Position numbers and translations under genes: made by a program. Shown in pieces: positions 33,594-44,300 of a stretch of DNA of 64,000 nt; the first letter of the stretch is position 1, and every line of letters starts with the position of its first letter. The stretch is from Larimichthys crocea (taxonomy: Eukaryota > Chordata > Actinopteri > Sciaenidae): NCBI RefSeq assembly GCF_000972845.2, contig NC_040027.1, positions 8,395,228 through 8,459,227 of the forward strand, given 5' to 3'. Below the pieces are notes generated by a model. It was not told the DNA's origin. It ran no database searches and was given only the letters and a program-made list of their open reading frames with translations.

Positions 33594-36500
33594 CTACGCC
33601 TCTGAAGTCAGCCTCTCCTGATGCTTCTTGAACCTGAAAGCAGAAAATGACTCCGCTTAGATTACAGAGTATTAAAAAGCGCTTTGATGCTTACACCCCG
33701 TTTTAATTAGTGCTAATAAGAGCCACACAAAATGTTCACATAACGAGCAAACACCAGGACACTAATGACAGACTCCCTGCAGGATGTAATCACCAGTTAG
33801 CGTTAAGACAATTGATCGTTAGTGCAGCGAGCGGCGCTGAGCTACCTGTTGATGCAGCGGTCTAGGAAGCAGCCGTTGTTCTCGTCCAGTCTGTACGCTC
33901 CGGAGTTCGGCAGATCTTTACACACCGACAGGAACTTCTGCAGCTCCGACGTCGGGTTTCCGCTCTGCTGCTGCTGCTAAATGACACGAGTCGCAAAGTG
34001 ACAGTTCAGACGGAGCAGCAGATTAAACATTACTCTTCTCTGAGGGGAGGAAAATAGATTTACTGCACCTTTTGTACTCCGCACCGAGCTGAATATTGTA
34101 CTTTTTACTCCAGCACACGGGTAAATTTAGAGCATTTCTTCTGCAGGTGTTCTGCTTCTTTTCCTGCTTTGTTGAGTTAGTTTACACTGGTACACCAAGT
34201 GTTTCTGTCACTCACACAGTCAATGCAGCGGTGAGTTAACACCTACACCTACATATTATCCAGTATTCTACTTGTAACTAAACTAGGCAGGGAAAATAAG
34301 ACAACATGACGTCACCTTGATGGTGTCGTAGGTGTCTGTGATGATTGTTATGAAGAGGCTGAGGATCATGTAGATGAAGAGCGAGACGAAGGTGTAGAGG
34401 TAGACCCTGCTGAAGATCCACACCAGGCTGCTCTTCTGCTTCATGTTTTTGAAGGTGGGAAACATGTCGTCTCCGTTGATCAGGGAGAACAGACACTCTG
34501 ACACCGTGTTCAATGTTCGAAACTTAAAGGGTCAAAGAGATGAACGGTTATTTTTATCCGTCCTTCGTGGTTTTCTACTGAGACTAACATGAGAATTCAA
34601 ACTGGTTCTGGTTTGTGTAAACACTCCTAACCTTCTCGTGATACGGGCCAAGGACGATCCAGCCGCAGAAACAGTAACTCAGGTAGATGATTCCAGCGCA
34701 GCAGATGAAACGGATCACATTTGGGAACGCTGCCCTCAGTGTCAGGATGAGAATCTGAAAATAGCCACAGAACATTTGGTAAAAGATCCGAGACGTCCAC
34801 ACACACACAAGAAGAGAGTCTCTCTTTTCAAAATGTCCTCTAATCTGTAATCATCAAAAAAAAAAGAAGAAGATCCTTACAAATCTCAAACAAAGAGCTG
34901 AACATGTGATGCCAAGGTGCAGTGAGTGAGTGCAGGAATGTTTGGTGGCCCTGTGGGACGTGCTTTAGAAAACAGATGATGTGTTGTTAGGGTGAGAAAT
35001 CCCCTTTCAGGAGCTGTTTGTGTTCACACAGTACATGAAACACAAAGTTTAGTTCCCTCCTCACAGCTGCACTCATTTATCACACTCACAGACTAATGAA
35101 CAAATGATCTGCTCTTACGTTGTACTTCCTGAAGTAGCCCATGTAACGGATGACCCCGATCCAGACGAACATGGTGCCCGTCCCAAGGAAGATGCTGCAC
35201 ACGTCATAACTTGTAAGGACCTAAAACAAACGGTGGATGTTTTAAAAATATGACTAATGTACTGAAGGAATATCTCCGAGATACGGCGAATCCCCGTTAC
35301 CTTAGTCTGGATCTCTATCTTGAGAATGGAGCCGATGATGGTCAGCGTGTCACTAACAATGATCAGGATGTACCAACCATTCACAAACTCCAACTTGTCC
35401 GACCATGGCACTTCTTTACCACAGTTGTTCTTGCAGTAGTGTGTGTACTCCTGTTTACAACAGAGGGAAGAAGTTCTGATAATGATGGGAGAGTCCAACA
35501 GCTGACTGCTGTTGGACCAGTCAGTAATATTAGCTGCTGTAATGTAATCAGAACAAATACTCGAGTACAGCTGAACATATTTGATCTTAAAGGGGCGTAA
35601 AAGGATTTTAAGTTCACTTACAAACTGCAGCTGAGTCCCGTTGATCACCGAGCGGGTGCAGAGGCTGAACGAGGTGATGCATGTCACAATGATGAGGCAG
35701 TCGAAGAGTACCGTCAGGTAAATGTTTCTAGCAGCTGAGGGAGCACAGGAAGTTAAATTACTCTCGTCTTCAAACACATTTTATTTCACGGCTAAGTCTG
35801 AAGCTTCGCAGAGCCGCCTTAATGAACCGTGGACTTAAAGCAGAACAGATGGTCGCTTTGTACACACTCAGAGAACTTACATGCTCCGGTTACTTTCCAG
35901 TCTCTGCACTCATTGATGTCTACATCGTTTTCCAGGTCGATCTTTATCCTGCCGCTGTGAGCTTCGTTATTGAAAGTGATCTGTTAACCAGACAGAGGTA
36001 GGCAGACAGGTGAATATTCACTTCCATGCCCAAAGACGGATGGGATGGGCTCTGTGCGCAGACAGCCTTACTTTTTACTGTTCAGATCCTCAAAAGTACC
36101 TTTATTAAACCAACACGACTGACAGTGACTCCTTTCTGTTTCATTTTAACTCCTGTCTGTGTCATGTGACAGGTGCGACAGGTCATAATGACAATGAACT
36201 GATCAGATGTGTCATATCGCAGCTTTTAAAAAAGTCTGATGCGACGCACTCGTGTTTACTGAGCCTTAAAGACAAGTCAGGTGACGTACCATCACGGTGA
36301 AGTCGTAGCAGTCCGGCAGCTCTCTGTGTCTCACCGTCTGTAAATTTATGGCCTTCAGGACAAATGTGATCTTGACGGAGAGCATCCTGGAAGACAGAGC
36401 AGGAGCGTCAGCTGAGGGGTTCATGAAAACCCAGAGAGGAAAATGATTCACGCACAAACCTTTTAAAATGCAGTTCAAAATGTGGAAGCGCTTCCAGCAG

Positions 36501-37537
36501 CGACGGGTGATACATGGGATAAACGTTGACGCAGTCTGTCAGAAGACAAAGCGAGCGGATATTTTACAAACTCATTAAACCTGCTTACGTATTCTGCTGT
36601 GTGTCGCTTGTGCGTACTCACCAGTTTCCACTTTGGTGTCAATTTCGAAGGTGTCGTTTCCAGGGAAGATGGTCCCGTTTCTGTAGAATTCCTGACACAC
36701 CGACAGAGGTGTGTACAAAGAGCCATTCTTCTCATATTCGTGATTTCCTACTGTGATGTTGTGCAGATGTCCGTACTGGAAATTAATCAAACAGTAAATC
36801 TGTGTGTAATAAAGGCAGATTGACATATTTATGCAGTCAAAATACACAACAGATTCAAACAACCTGGACAAAGTCCAATCCCATGACAGACCGCGTCTTA
36901 TCAGGGGAGCCTGTTAACCTTTCTGGCTGTATAAGCATGCAGAGTTATAAAATTCCAACAATGATCTGCATCATGAAGCAAAGGGAAAAATCTCCCGTGA
37001 TCAAAATAAACTGACATCCAGCCTTTTTTGGGGTTTTCTTTGCAACAACAGAAAATCCAACCTGTCGAATGATGTGATCGATGTGATCGTAAGCGTCGGC
37101 CTGTCTGTAGACAGCGTATGTATCCATGCTGCCATCAACGTAATCCTTCAGGAAGAGGTGTTTGAACGTCAGCAGATTCTCCTCCTTAAACGTGACAACC
37201 ATCTGGTTGCTCAGCCCGAAAGACACTAACTGAGACGAGAAGAGACGCCGTCATGTCAGCAGAACGATGAAAAAAACAACACACAGTTAACACCTGTTCA
37301 CAGATTTCCTACCTGGACGGTAATGATGGCGATTTTGACGAGCTGCAGTATGAGCTTCCATGGTTTCCGGCCACGAGCGTGGTACTTCTCGCACGGGTTC
37401 ATGAAGTAATATTTGATCTTCCTTCTGAGGCACTCCACGTTCTCCAGATCCTCCAGACACTGGTGCTGGTGGTCCTCCCAGAGAGGGGGGCTGTCATCCG
37501 TGCCGTACACATCGTACAAGTCGCTGGAGTCCTCCAT
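33594..37537 (-). CDS. mcoln3: Mucolipin-3 (TRPML3) endolysosomal cation channel
   Basis: Coding exons in transcript order: 37537-37313, 37229-37062, 36775-36622, 36535-36460, 36386-36290, 35980-35881, 35734-35622, 35450-35301, 35220-35119, 34754-34632, 34522-34316, 33976-33846, 33633-33594; 561 aa (human about 553). It shows the TRPML plan: a cytosolic N-terminus with a Lys/Arg-rich stretch before TM1 (~58-80), a large luminal loop with several N-glycosylation motifs (NIT, NGS, NGT, NDT), TM2 (~278-302), TM3, TM4, TM5 (~407-430), the pore filter NGDD (452-455) and TM6 (~476-497). GNHEYE in the loop, [14 protein letters not shown] and CKDLPNSG in the tail favour mcoln3 over mcoln2. It conducts cations across endolysosomal membranes. 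The last short exon gives a basic tail (RFKKHQERL) in place of the Cys-rich end of the human protein. The start ATG follows a probable acceptor (TCGTAG). Confidence 0.93.
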
Positions 37538-37895
37538 GTCTACGAGGCAAAACACTCATTTGGCATTACAATATAAAAAATACAAAATACAGCATTTTAA
37601 TTGTCTAATCTCTCCACATCTGTGAAGAGCTCCATGTTAGCAGTGTCCATGTCATGGCGAGCACAGGACATCCAGAGGTCAGAGGTCAGGCTGAGTCTGT
37701 TCCCACGTTCATTCTCTGTCTTTTAAATCATGTTTAACCTGCTTCAGTTCTTTGGTGCAAAAACCGGTTATAAAGCTTTATAAAAGGAAATAAAGTGGAA
37801 ACGGCTGACTGCACAACTGCAAAATGAAACAATCCCAACTTCCATGTTACAAATGTTAATCGTCTTCTGTCAGAATCACTGTCAGAAATGTTCAG

Positions 37896-38110
37896 GAGTC
37901 AATATCAGAATCAGAATCAGAATCACTTCAGGTGTGTGTACACAAACATACGAGTAATCTGACTCCGGTTCTCTGTGCTCTCATTGTACATACAGGTACA
38001 GACATAGTTTAAGAGGGAACATGACAGGAAGGCGCAGACATGGACATAAAACTTAAGAAACACAGAAAATAACTAAATACATATTTCAAAGATAAATACA
38101 TAATAAGAAG
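37896..38110 (+). repeat. Teleost interspersed repeat with AATCAG tail
   Basis: (AATCAG)n at about 37904-37925 is followed by GTGTGTACACAAACATACGAG, TCTGACTCCGGTTCTCTG and GTACATACAGGTACAGAC. This order matches a repeat I recognise from many fish genomes, probably a LINE/SINE tail in antisense. The family is not assigned. Confidence 0.5.
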
Positions 38111-38290
38111 CTGAGCTCACTAATAAACCAAATGAGTCCTGAGCAGCTCTGTAAGGAGGACATGGAGTCAGGTGTACCTGAGCATTGTTCAGTCACACAC
38201 AGCAGCTCACAGTCTGAAACTTGGTCATCGTCCACCATTGCAGCAAACTTATTAAATATTCATTATCCGCCGTGTGAGAGTTAAAATCAT

Positions 38291-38314
38291 GTGTGTGTGT
38301 GTGTGTGTGTGTGT
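38291..38314. repeat. GT microsatellite
   Basis: An uninterrupted (GT)12-like tract lies about 50 bp inside the first mcoln3 intron. Confidence 0.9.
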
Positions 38315-38366
38315 CGCTGCCTGCTCGGCACTCAACAGGAAATTAAACATACATTATCCCGCTTAC

Positions 38367-38450
38367 CTTTAATGTCTCGCACCTGGTTAATCAACTTCTA
38401 GTCAGGTCCACCTGTCGTCTGCTCCGCGCGCGCTGTGTAATTCCCAAATA
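38367..38450 (-). other. Probable untranslated first exon of mcoln3
   Basis: On the minus strand the sequence GAGACATTAAAG|GTAAGCGGG gives a strong donor at the lower edge (38366/38367). The upstream part is locally CpG-rich (CGCGCGCG near 38428). The outer boundary is a guess. Confidence 0.4.
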
Positions 38451-38642
38451 TGTTCTCCTTATTAAAATTCATAACTCACTCAAATCGTTTTACTGCGTGA
38501 TTCATGCCTGAATGAGTGTGTGTTTGCTGTCTTGTGAGCAGTACATTCCTCAGGTGTGACTCTCAGGTAACCTGTTATGACGTTGTGACGTCTCACACGG
38601 CTGGCAGCTGATTGGCGCTTGGATCTGTCAGTCAACGCCTTT

Positions 38643-38657
38643 GTAACCCATGGCAAC
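38643..38657. promoter_or_regulatory. Perfect X-box (RFX site)
   Basis: GTAACC-CAT-GGCAAC matches the X-box consensus GTNRCC(N0-3)RGYAAC at every position. RFX factors bind it in ciliary gene promoters. It lies about 1 kb upstream of the likely dnai3 first exon and about 200 bp from the likely mcoln3 first exon. Confidence 0.65.
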
Positions 38658-39594
38658 CAAACGGTCCCCAGTGTCCAGAGCGTTTCAAACGAACTTTTTA
38701 CACATTATAAACTTTATTTATTAATGTGTAAAGTGAAGCTGTAACGTCCCCCCTCAGCTTAAATCACAGTGTTTTTATTTATTAACGTCATTTTCAGCTT
38801 TTTAAAGACGGTTTGTAACTTTATTTACTTTATTATGATACTGCGACGTTAATTATACAACGAGTAGGTCCGACCGAGCAATCTGATTGGTCAATTGGAC
38901 ATTTAGACAGCACACCTGACTTATCACTAAAAATATGTAAACATGTATAAACAAATATGAATGAAAAGTCCACTGGAAGTCAACTTTAATAAAGTAATAC
39001 ATCTGAATTTACAATGTCAGCTTTCTTTCTGTGTGTCAGACCGCCTCGTTAACACAGGTGTGCATCTCATCAGGTTAGGGAGCTCAGAGAAAATGTTGTT
39101 TTTGAAACTTTTGGATTTTACTGGAAATGTTTGGATCATCCTCCATCACCTGTGCAGGTGATTTGTGAAGTTCAGGGACTGAGGAGCCAAATGTGACTGG
39201 ACCAGCAGGTTAGTGTTTATATGTGTGCTAGTTATTCAGGGCTACTTGCTGGAGCAGTAAACTGGGTTCTGTTACATTATAATAATAATATTACATGTTT
39301 ATTCAATAGGCGCCTTTCTGTCACCCAAGGACACCTTACAATAAATGAGAGTAGACAGCAAATAACAGAAACAAACAAAAAGAACCATAAAAGTAATTAA
39401 TTAACAAGAATACAACATTAAAACGGTTACCATGGGACAATGCAATGAACCAGATGTAAAAGGGTTATATTTTAAACAGGTGGGTTTTATATTTGATTTA
39501 AGTCGGTAATTGTTGTATAATCGCGATAATACACGGCATGCTGTGCTTTAACACATTATTGGCACGTGCGTCAGCTTAATATCACTGTGGCGTT

Positions 39595-39675
39595 CTGATT
39601 GGCTTCGCGCATCTGTCAGTCAACGTCTTTTTCCTTTTCGCCCCGCCCCCGTTACCCCTGAAACCAAACAGTCCC
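39595..39675 (+). repeat. Second copy of the promoter-like module
   Basis: CTGATTGGC, ATCTGTCAGTCAACG, GT(T/A)ACC and AACCAAAC(A/G)GTCCC occur in the same order here and at 38608-38669. This copy has an extra pyrimidine/GC-box insert, and its X-box is reduced to one good half (GTTACC) with GAAACC as the other half. Confidence 0.6.
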
Positions 39676-39845
39676 ACACCGCGCGCTGCTTCAGGCTAAA
39701 AACGTTGTTGCTAAAACTGCCGGTAAACTTGTTTTATTTCTCTATAAACGGGAACCTGTACGTTAAACAGACACGTGTCTGCCGGTGTTTAACGTTATAA
39801 CTCATTTACCGTAGAATCTTAACCGGCGCGTTTTGTAGTTTTTAA
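39676..39845 (+). other. Probable untranslated first exon of dnai3
   Basis: CpG-containing sequence directly downstream of the GC box and CCAAT site ends in a plausible donor (TTAA|GTGAGT at 39846; CAG|GTATGC slightly later is an alternative). The next exon carries the ATG at 41375. The boundaries are estimates. Confidence 0.4.
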
Positions 39846-39894
39846 GTGAGTACTAGTTAGCAGGTATGCTAAACATGAGCTAACAACAACAACA

Positions 39895-40310
39895 AAAACT
39901 TCAGTTATATTTATTATAATTTAATAATATTTAATTATATTTAATTATATTTAATTATATTTAATTATATATTAATTATATTTATTATATTTAATTATGC
40001 ACTTTATTAGTTATAGTTTTATAATTTGAAAATGTAAATTTCACCACAGGATGCATTAATAGATGGATTTATTCAAAGTATATCACAGAAAGTGGTAAAA
40101 ATAAACATAAATGTGCTAAATACATCAATACTGTGGCTATTTTTCTTTGAATATTTAATATTATTAATATTATATTAATAATAATATTCTAATATAAATT
40201 ATATAATTGTATTTAATTATTAATTAAAATTATTAATACATTAAATGTATTTATTTATTAATTTAAATTTAATTAATTATATATATATATTTTATATATA
40301 AATTTTCTTT
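39895..40310. repeat. AT-rich low-complexity tract with 10-bp minisatellite
   Basis: TTAATTATAT is repeated four times exactly at 39931-39970, embedded in more than 300 bp of nearly pure A/T. It lies in the first intron of dnai3. More AT-rich sequence with an L2-like fragment (TTTATTTATACAGCACATTT) follows to about 40950. Confidence 0.85.
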
Positions 40311-41374
40311 CTTTCTTTTGAATATTAAAGGAAAGTTTATTTATACAGCACATTTAAACAATAATTCAGAACTCTTTACATGAAACATTTCATCAAGACA
40401 TCAAGAAAAAGATGGAATGAAATAAACATAGCATTATAAAAATATATATCAGGCTTCAAAAACAGTAAAATAAAGTAGAAAAGAAGTTAAAATGTAATAA
40501 AATGACGAACATGAAACAGTTTAAAATGAGGTACAAAGACACTATGTTTAAGAGGTACAGGGATGAGGGAGGCGTTGGGTAGCACTAAGGATTATGAGGT
40601 TATTGTCTCCTTTGTTGTTTGTTTTTGTTTTTTTATTGTTTCTCTTCGTGCATGTGTGTATATGTGTGTGTATGTGTGTATTGTATTGTAAGTGTATATG
40701 CAGGTTTTATTTTTTTATTTTATTTTTATAATACAAAGTCAGGGATATATTCTATTTATCTATAAGAATCAGGTATATCTAAACAAGTTGCAAAGAAGCT
40801 TGGTATTGTCACTCATTATTTAAAGAGAAGGGTGGGAGTTTATAAGTTATTCTTCTTCTCACTCCTTTTCGAATATGTATTTCTATGTTTAAATGTTTTG
40901 CCTTATTTTTATTTTTGTTTGCATATTCAAAATAAATACTTCAATCAATTCAATCAGAAGAAAAAAAAAAGTCTTTGCTGCTTGTTTTTAAATTACATCT
41001 TCATCGCTGGACTATTTTGATATTTCTACTTTTATCTAAATCCTGAATACTTCCTAACCCGCTCTTTATCATTATTACCTCATCAAGCACACACTGAATT
41101 ACACCATAAAATGTATGTGAGCCTGAGGACAGCTTCATTTACAGATAAAATAAATTCAGATTAATCTTCCTTTACCTCCTGACAGGTCAGTTTTCTCATC
41201 CTCCACAAGATGTCGCCGCATGCATTGATCATGATTCTTCAGTCTCTGTTTGCAGGACACTGCTCTGCCACAGTGTGCAGCATAATTATAAGCATGTACG
41301 GATAAAAAAAATAAAAAAATGCTGTATGTTATTTAATTTGTATGTGAACTTTTCCCTTTCATTAAAGAGCAAAG

Positions 41375-44300
41375 ATGCCTGTTAAGAAAAGGAGCGCAGC
41401 CAGCAGTGCGAGCAGTAAGGGCAAAGGTGAGCGTCTGAATATTAGTGAAGTGTGTGTGTGTGTGTTTATCTTAACATGATCAGATGGAGGAAATGAAATG
41501 ACCTTTCACTGATAATTTCCTTTCAGGTAAAGCATCACCTGCACACGAGGACACACCTGGTGAGAGAAAATTATTCACTTTTTACTTAATTTATAATAAC
41601 AGGTCTTTAAAAGTTACATGGTTAAAGCTAAACTTAGTTTTACACATTTCTAATTATAACCTGGTGACGACAGGGTTGTCTTAATGAAATAAAATGCATT
41701 CAGACTAAAGTCGGTCTTTCTTTGAAGTAGAGATGTAACGAGCCTGACTGAAACTAATAATCGGAGATGTCTTTGAGGAGCTGGAGAAACCATATCCAGT
41801 CTTCTGATGTGATCTGGAGTGTAGTGTTGCATAGCCTTCAGACATGCTCTGTAGTCAGCTGTGAGTCCCCATTGTCATGGGCTGGTTTACTGTCAACATG
41901 GCAGCCCTGAGAACACGCTTTCGGTCAAATGCAGTTCACCTGCACTCGATCTTTTTAATACAGGTTAGCTCATTTTGCTTCCGTGGGATTGAAGGTAAAG
42001 AGTCCACAGATTCAGATTTATTCATCAATGTCAACAATTTCCAGTTTATACACACAGGAGATCTCTCGATTAGTTAATTTATTGAAGTCCCTTCAGGGAT
42101 TAATAAAGTATCTCTAATCTAATCTAGTTGTTTGTTCCGTTAAATGTCAAAAAATGTTGAAAATTGTTGATCAGTGTTTCCCAAAGCTCGAGGTGACGCA
42201 GTCGAATATCTCGTTTTGTCCACAACTCAAAGATATTCAGTCAACTGTCACAGAGGAGTAAAGAAACCAGAAAATATTCACATCTGAGAAGCTGAAATCA
42301 GAGAAATTGGACATTTGTTTATTGAAAAATTATTCAAAATCGATCATCAAAGTAGTTGCAGATCAACTAACTGATTAATTGATCGTTGCAGCTCTATGAG
42401 TTAGATTTGTCCCAACATTAACCTACTGTAACCTCGACCCCAAACAAAGTCTTGGACGTGATGGTTGACCTTGTAATTGTCTGGACACCGTGTGACAGTG
42501 TCTGCACAAAAACAGAAGTCTCTCTGAGACATTGCTAAGTGGTATGTAATCTCATCAGCTGATAAACGTCAACTTAAATTCTTACCAAGCATCAGCGGAG
42601 ATGAAAACAAACAGCCGTAATTACAGTGCTCTGCGGCGCAGTATAAATATCTCACATTGTGCAGTCAAAATATTTCAGCCTTCGCTGGATTATGTAAGAG
42701 GAAGGAGCCCCGACAAATTTAAAATATCTCCTCGGCTCCTCGCCTACAAACGCAGTTTAATTGCATTCTTTAGGTTTATGGAACATTGCACATCCATCGC
42801 GCTCTCTTTTGTCTCCCAAGCAAATATTTCCCATGAATACAAAATGCCATAGTTGACACATAACTCTGTGAAATGAGGGGTGTGAGTTTCCACTACAATG
42901 ATTTGGCATGAGGCCTAAGTGGTGTGAGTGGGAAAGGTTGACACACCCAGCTGGGAAGTGGTTACTTAAGCTGTACTTTAGCATTCCCAGCGTCCCCTCA
43001 GCAACCTTGTGGAGAGACTTTGAAGAGAGAGACCGCAAGCAGGATGAAAACTGTCATTATGCAGAGCCGTGTTTACTGTATAGACTGAGCCTGGCTTCAG
43101 ATATGGAGTCTGTATAGATTGTTTATTAAGACAAACCTTGTAGTGGCGATGGCGCAGCACTGCGGTTGTAACGAAGCTGTAACCGAGTTCATGCATTATT
43201 GATCTGCCAGTACAGCAGAAAATACAAGTTCATGCATTATTGATCTGCCAGTACAGCAGAAAATACAGCAGCATTACCCGCTTACAAGCGTTTGGACATT
43301 GTGTGTAGGCTTTTTCACGAGGATTGCGTTTCATCCTGCGATATTGAGTATTGAATGGTGGTCCGACCCTGCAGGGAGGGGCAGGCTAGAGGATCAGAGG
43401 CGTTGCTGTGCGTTTGATCAGAAAAGCTGGGGCGAGAATCTGTGTCAAAGTCCGTAGGCAACGGTGACTTTAAAGCCCCGTCCATTGTGTGAATATCTCC
43501 CAACGATCGAGGTTTAGGCTCTTACATTCCTGCTCATCACGGCTGTGTCTCTGTTTTCAGCACCGTTTCATCTGTTTCTACAACCAGTTCTGCTTCGTGT
43601 CGAGCGGATCTGTCAGTCCTGTCTCACTCTGCGATCGCTCCTTTTCTTCTCTTTGCTGTTCACTACCTGATCCGCGGGCTGGTTTTAAACCTTTCACTTC
43701 AAACTGTTGAAGACACAATCATGAATAAAGCAGCTCCAGCCGTGAAGAATTTATGTTTACGAGAATCATGCGTGAATCATGCGTGATGACAGTGATTTGT
43801 TTTGTACAGTCTGCAGGATAGACAACACACAGACACGACACTCGTTATCATCGTTGACTTCTGACAAGAACAGCTGGACTTAGACTGGAGAAGAAGAAAT
43901 ATAAAAAGTTAATTTTTCATTGGCTGACTTACTTTCATTTGTTGGTTTTATCTTTCTAAAAGGAAACTGTTTCATAGTGATAAAAAACTGAAGTGGGAGT
44001 AGCATTAACAACCTCTAAAAGTCCTCATCTCACCAACAAATGATCCTATTATTATTGAGCGATTGATCATCTATTATTCTTACTGTGTGCTCACAAAGTT
44101 GATTAATTTAAATCCATCTGACCTCTTGAGTGTCTGTAGTATTGATCATGATCTCTCCCTCCCTTCTTTCCCAAGGTCATCCTGATGATATCTTCCCCAT
44201 GGTCCTGACATCAGCCACCCAGGAGCTCTTTGGCTGCCTGGCTGACGAGGACGTCACGGGAGAGAACCCTTACAAGCTGCTGAAAAAAGACGACATCATA

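Larger units (their letters stand above)
37538..38366 (-). other. mcoln3 first intron
   Basis: This stretch separates the ATG exon from a probable untranslated first exon. It holds a teleost-type repeat (37896-38110) and a GT microsatellite (38291-38314). I see no coding exon. Confidence 0.5.
38451..39700. promoter_or_regulatory. Divergent promoter region of mcoln3 and dnai3
   Basis: The ~1.2-kb interval lies between the first exons of the head-to-head genes. It contains an RFX-type X-box, CCAAT boxes in both orientations (ATTGG at about 38611, 38886, 38893 and 39598), forkhead-like GTAAACA (38937) and ATAAACA sites, a GC box (CCCCGCCCC, 39641-39649) and two related promoter-like modules about 990 bp apart. 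X-box plus forkhead sites are typical of motile-cilium genes driven by RFX and FOXJ1, which fits dnai3. A LINE-like fragment (about 39300-39480) lies between the modules. Confidence 0.55.
41560..44175 (+). other. dnai3 intron between coding exons 2 and 3
   Basis: The 2.6-kb intron holds a LINE 3' tail (42076-42127) and an exact 41-bp tandem duplication (43186-43267). A block of non-repetitive, mid-GC sequence at about 42540-43100 could be a conserved non-coding element. No coding exon is seen. Confidence 0.5.

Noticed and set aside
35250..35600. A 116-codon plus-strand open frame opposite mcoln3 exons
   Set aside because: It lies antisense to well-supported mcoln3 exons, and its sequence is what the reverse strand of those exons produces. 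No independent signal.
35622..35734. An mcoln3 acceptor at GCTGCTAG|AAACATT
   Set aside because: Joining there creates a stop codon with the preceding exon. The CTCAG acceptor 7 bases upstream keeps the frame and the conserved sequence, so 35734 was chosen as the exon edge.
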